A stretch of 64,000 nt of DNA. Source: Quillaja saponaria (Eukaryota > Streptophyta > Magnoliopsida > Fabales > Quillajaceae). Positions 61,901 to 64,000 of this stretch are shown here, piece after piece. The notes under the pieces were generated by a model that saw nothing but the letters and a program-made list of their open reading frames with translations, did no database searches and had not been told where the DNA came from. How positions within the stretch are numbered: position 1 is the first letter of the stretch; every line of letters starts with the position of its first letter. The stretch is taken from positions 17,881,422 through 17,945,421 of the forward strand of contig CM055610.1 in assembly GCA_029379385.1 (NCBI GenBank). The letters are read 5' to 3'. A program made the translations under genes and the position numbers.

Positions 61901-64000
61901 GTCAGTTTTCCCTTTATGGCTTGGATATCCAGTAATACTTGTTGAATCTGATAACATGTGTTTATAAAATCAACTACCTTCTGGTTGGTCCAAGTCTCTA
62001 ATTTAGTGAATCTTAATTTTTATGTTTCTCAAATGGCATCCATTTGGTGCTTTCTGTAAAAAGTTTATACAACATGTTTATAATTTTGGTTTCATGAAAG
62101 AAAAGAAATACAAAACTCTCTTTGATTGCTCCCTGTTCCTTCCTTTCTCTGTGTTAGCTTCAACAGATGCTGGTTTTGGAGGTTCAGGAGGAGGTGGAGC
62201 AAGCGAAAATATTTGATGTATGATAGGGCAAGTCTGGTATAGGGAGCGGTGTTTAGAGATAAAAAAAATAAAATGCAAAAGAGATCAAAAGGGACAGCCA
62301 AATGGATGGTCTTCTGGTGTAAACAGCCTGGAAAAGAGTAAAATGCCTTTTCTCAAAAATAAAATCTAGGTCCCTTGTTACAGCCCTAAAACCACTTATA
62401 TATAGGATACAAAATCTAATAAAATAACAAATACTAACTCTTGAATTAAGTCTACTCTAAGCAAACTAAGTAAGTGAACATAATAGGAATAAGGTAACCA
62501 AAAGAAGAAGCTGCTACTCTACTCAAACTACAGAAGCAGGGATTACAATCCTAAATTTATGATAAACCTTGGTAACCAATTAAAAAAGAGACGTAAAAAG
62601 ACACAAGATACGTAATAAAACTAAGGACATGGATTAATCCCATCAAACTAACAAGCCCTCCTAGCATTAGAAGTTTAGAACATAGTATAACGTTTTCTTA
62701 TTATTGGCTTAAGGCTTATTGCACAACATGAACTAGATATTTTTGTAGTTGCCTTCCCTTATATTGTTGAATGCAGTTGTGGGCTTGTGGCATATGTCAA
62801 AATTATGCTTTGCATGTGCTTTTTTCCTTCATGAGTCGCAAAAGGAGATAACTAGTATCTCATTTTTCAGGATGAAATTCATGAACGAGACCGGTATTCT
62901 GATTTCATGATGGCAATTATCAGGTATGTAATAATAAATCAGGGACTTTTCAGTGCTTACTTCCTTCATAGACGAATAAAAAACTGCGAAATTTCTGTGG
63001 CATAATTGTTATTTTTAATATATATATTGAAATTTGCGGAAATTGTATTTGTAGCGCTTATTGTTCAACATGTCATATCTTAATTGTCTTCAGTTGCATA
63101 AGTCAATATACATGTTTCTTCTAATTGTTCAATGACTTTGGTCTAATCTCATCTCCTTATTCTTTAGGAATAATGGTTAACATCCAACTCCTGCTAGGTG
63201 CATGTTTTAATTGACAATTTCAAAGTAACTTGTTAACTGCACCTAAACATTATCTTGGATTTCTTATTTAATTTTTAATTAAATCTTTTTTGCAGAGACA
63301 TGCTTCCTTCATATCCACACCTTCATCTGGTTAGTTTAAAATGCTTCTCTTTCTCCTTTCCTTGCCTCTATCTCTGTGGCACAGTTTGTTGAAATACTTC
63401 AATTTTTATGCATATTATTAATTTTTTGACCTTCAATATTTAGTCACCTATTTGTGGCTTCTCTGAATATATTAAAACAGATACTAATGAGTGCCACTAT
63501 TGACGCTGAACGGTTTTCGCACTATTTCGGTGGCTGCCCAGTTATCAACGTCCCGGGGTTCACATATCCTGTAAATATCCAATTTTAGATAATGAGTGTA
63601 CTGTTTCTATATCCGATGCTTCTTTAACGCCCTTGCATTACTTTTTCAGGTCAGAACTTTCTACTTGGAGGATGTACTTTCTATAGTGAAATCTACTGAA
63701 GATAATCATCTTGATAATACTCTATTAAGTGCCCTGACTGACAACCGTGAGTTAGACGAGGAAGATAAGTTTGCTTTAGATGAAGCTATTAATTTGGCTT
63801 CTAATAATGATGAGTTGGATTCCCTCTTAGAATTGGTTTCTACTGAAGGATCCCCTAAACTCTATAATTACCAGCATCGGTCGACTGGCCTTACACCGCT
63901 GATGGTGTTTGTGGCAAAGGGAAGAGTGGGTGATATATGCATGCTCCTATCTCTTGGAGCAGATTGCCATTTACGTGCCAAAGATGGAACAACTGCGCTA
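52982..64000 (+). CDS. NIH: DEIH-box helicase of NIH / DExH6 type, 5' part, runs off window
   Basis: Nuclear DExH-box RNA/DNA helicase with R3H and ankyrin regions. Twelve exons are visible: 52982-53228, 54850-54940, 55136-55439, 55592-55666, 55839-55883, 58919-59009, 59111-59169, 60785-60937, 62871-62923, 63296-63329, 63481-63570 and 63650 to the window end. All junctions keep frame. Seen: a basic start [16 protein letters not shown], three repeats around SVDEATK, an R3H-type segment ([17 protein letters not shown]), motif [11 protein letters not shown], motif Ia CSQPRRISA, motif Ib region NGVLLRVL, motif II DEIH, motif [13 protein letters not shown], then an acidic stretch and the start of ankyrin repeats ([18 protein letters not shown]). 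Upstream of the ATG the frame is open but has no other ATG. The large introns hold transposon debris. Confidence 0.95.
57421..57540. repeat. 60-bp tandem duplication in helicase intron
   Basis: The 60-bp unit at 57421-57480 is repeated at 57481-57540. The copies differ only at the last base (a against c), so the duplication is recent. Confidence 0.98.
57729..58260 (-). mobile_element. 3' end of a LINE (non-LTR retrotransposon), truncated
   Basis: On the minus strand a zf-RVT-like end of ORF2 is visible: a CYLC...EHLFLYC zinc-binding pattern, an in-frame stop where Trp is usual (after CPII), then an open frame at 57859-58107 with [20 protein letters not shown] and [13 protein letters not shown], typical of plant L1 ends. 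Downstream are CAATAAAATC and a poly-A (T run at 57729-57738 on the plus strand). The 5' end is missing, as is usual for truncated insertions. It lies antisense in the 3.0 kb helicase intron. Confidence 0.85.
60150..60470 (+). mobile_element. Possible degenerate copia-type LTR piece
   Basis: The end of this stretch (ggatgtaggctagattgagccgaatcttgatacatctcttgttc, split here as ggatgtaggc, gagccgaatc and catctcttgttc) resembles the common plant copia LTR ending with a gtaggc...gccgaacca...atctcttgtgttc pattern. Neither borders nor a second LTR were found. This is a low-confidence call from memory of the pattern. Confidence 0.25.

Noticed and set aside
62022..62216. Frame ending in a Gly-rich [14 protein letters not shown] segment in the helicase intron
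   Set aside because: It has a possible acceptor but would break the known join between THIVM and DEIHERD; no homology support.
62340..62660. Stretch resembling an LTR in antisense (repeated aaaatctaataaaataac-like text)
   Set aside because: No terminal repeats, primer site or borders could be found.

Overview
The window is nuclear genomic DNA of a flowering plant, a eudicot. Its genes have many AT-rich introns with GT/AG borders, and every confident product is a plant family: peroxisomal polyamine oxidase, phytochrome-interacting bHLH factor, plastid aldo-keto reductase, mitochondrial ACP, reticulon-like protein, PsbP, WDR26 and the NIH helicase. Transposon relics and decayed gene copies lie between them. 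No species can be named from the sequence. All exon borders were placed by eye from splice signals plus family knowledge.

Layout. (1) 22-4746, minus: complete 10-exon polyamine oxidase of the PAO2/PAO3 type ending in peroxisomal SRM. (2) 11014-13894, minus: PIF4/PIF5-type bHLH factor with one extra base near 11853. (3) 16126-20720, minus: plastid aldo-keto reductase (At1g06690 type) with one extra base near 18610; a decayed copy of its 3' part lies upstream at 21880-22480. (4) 23736-23900, minus: unrecognised 54-residue acidic protein with a well-placed TATA box. (5) 25479-25938: hAT-like non-autonomous element. (6) 27747-30997, plus: intron-containing pseudogene of mitochondrial RNA pseudouridine synthase 3. 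(7) 32061-34602, minus: mitochondrial acyl carrier protein. (8) 35439-37203, minus: reticulon-like protein with a 1.6 kb leader intron. (9) 40310-41809, plus: PsbP of photosystem II. (10) 43477-44260, minus: pseudogene of WDR26 exon 1, inverted relative to the intact WDR26 gene at 46893-51939, plus. (11) 52982-64000, plus: first 12 coding exons of a NIH-type DEIH-box helicase that runs off the window, with a LINE 3' end in its largest intron.

Two ancient gene neighbourhoods can be recognised. PAO next to PIF matches the Arabidopsis pairs PIF4/PAO2 (At2g43010/At2g43020) and PIF5/PAO3 (At3g59060/At3g59050). The order AKR, PsbP, NIH matches At1g06690, At1g06680, At1g06670, here with mtACP, reticulon, WDR26 and pseudogenes interspersed. 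The genes do not form one pathway. Several are light- or plastid-related (PIF, PsbP, plastid AKR), and G-boxes stand upstream of PIF and PsbP. I found no convincing new multi-gene system. The most unusual items are the two single-base frame breaks, the three local pseudogenes, the small acidic gene and the overlapping uORF candidate before PAO.
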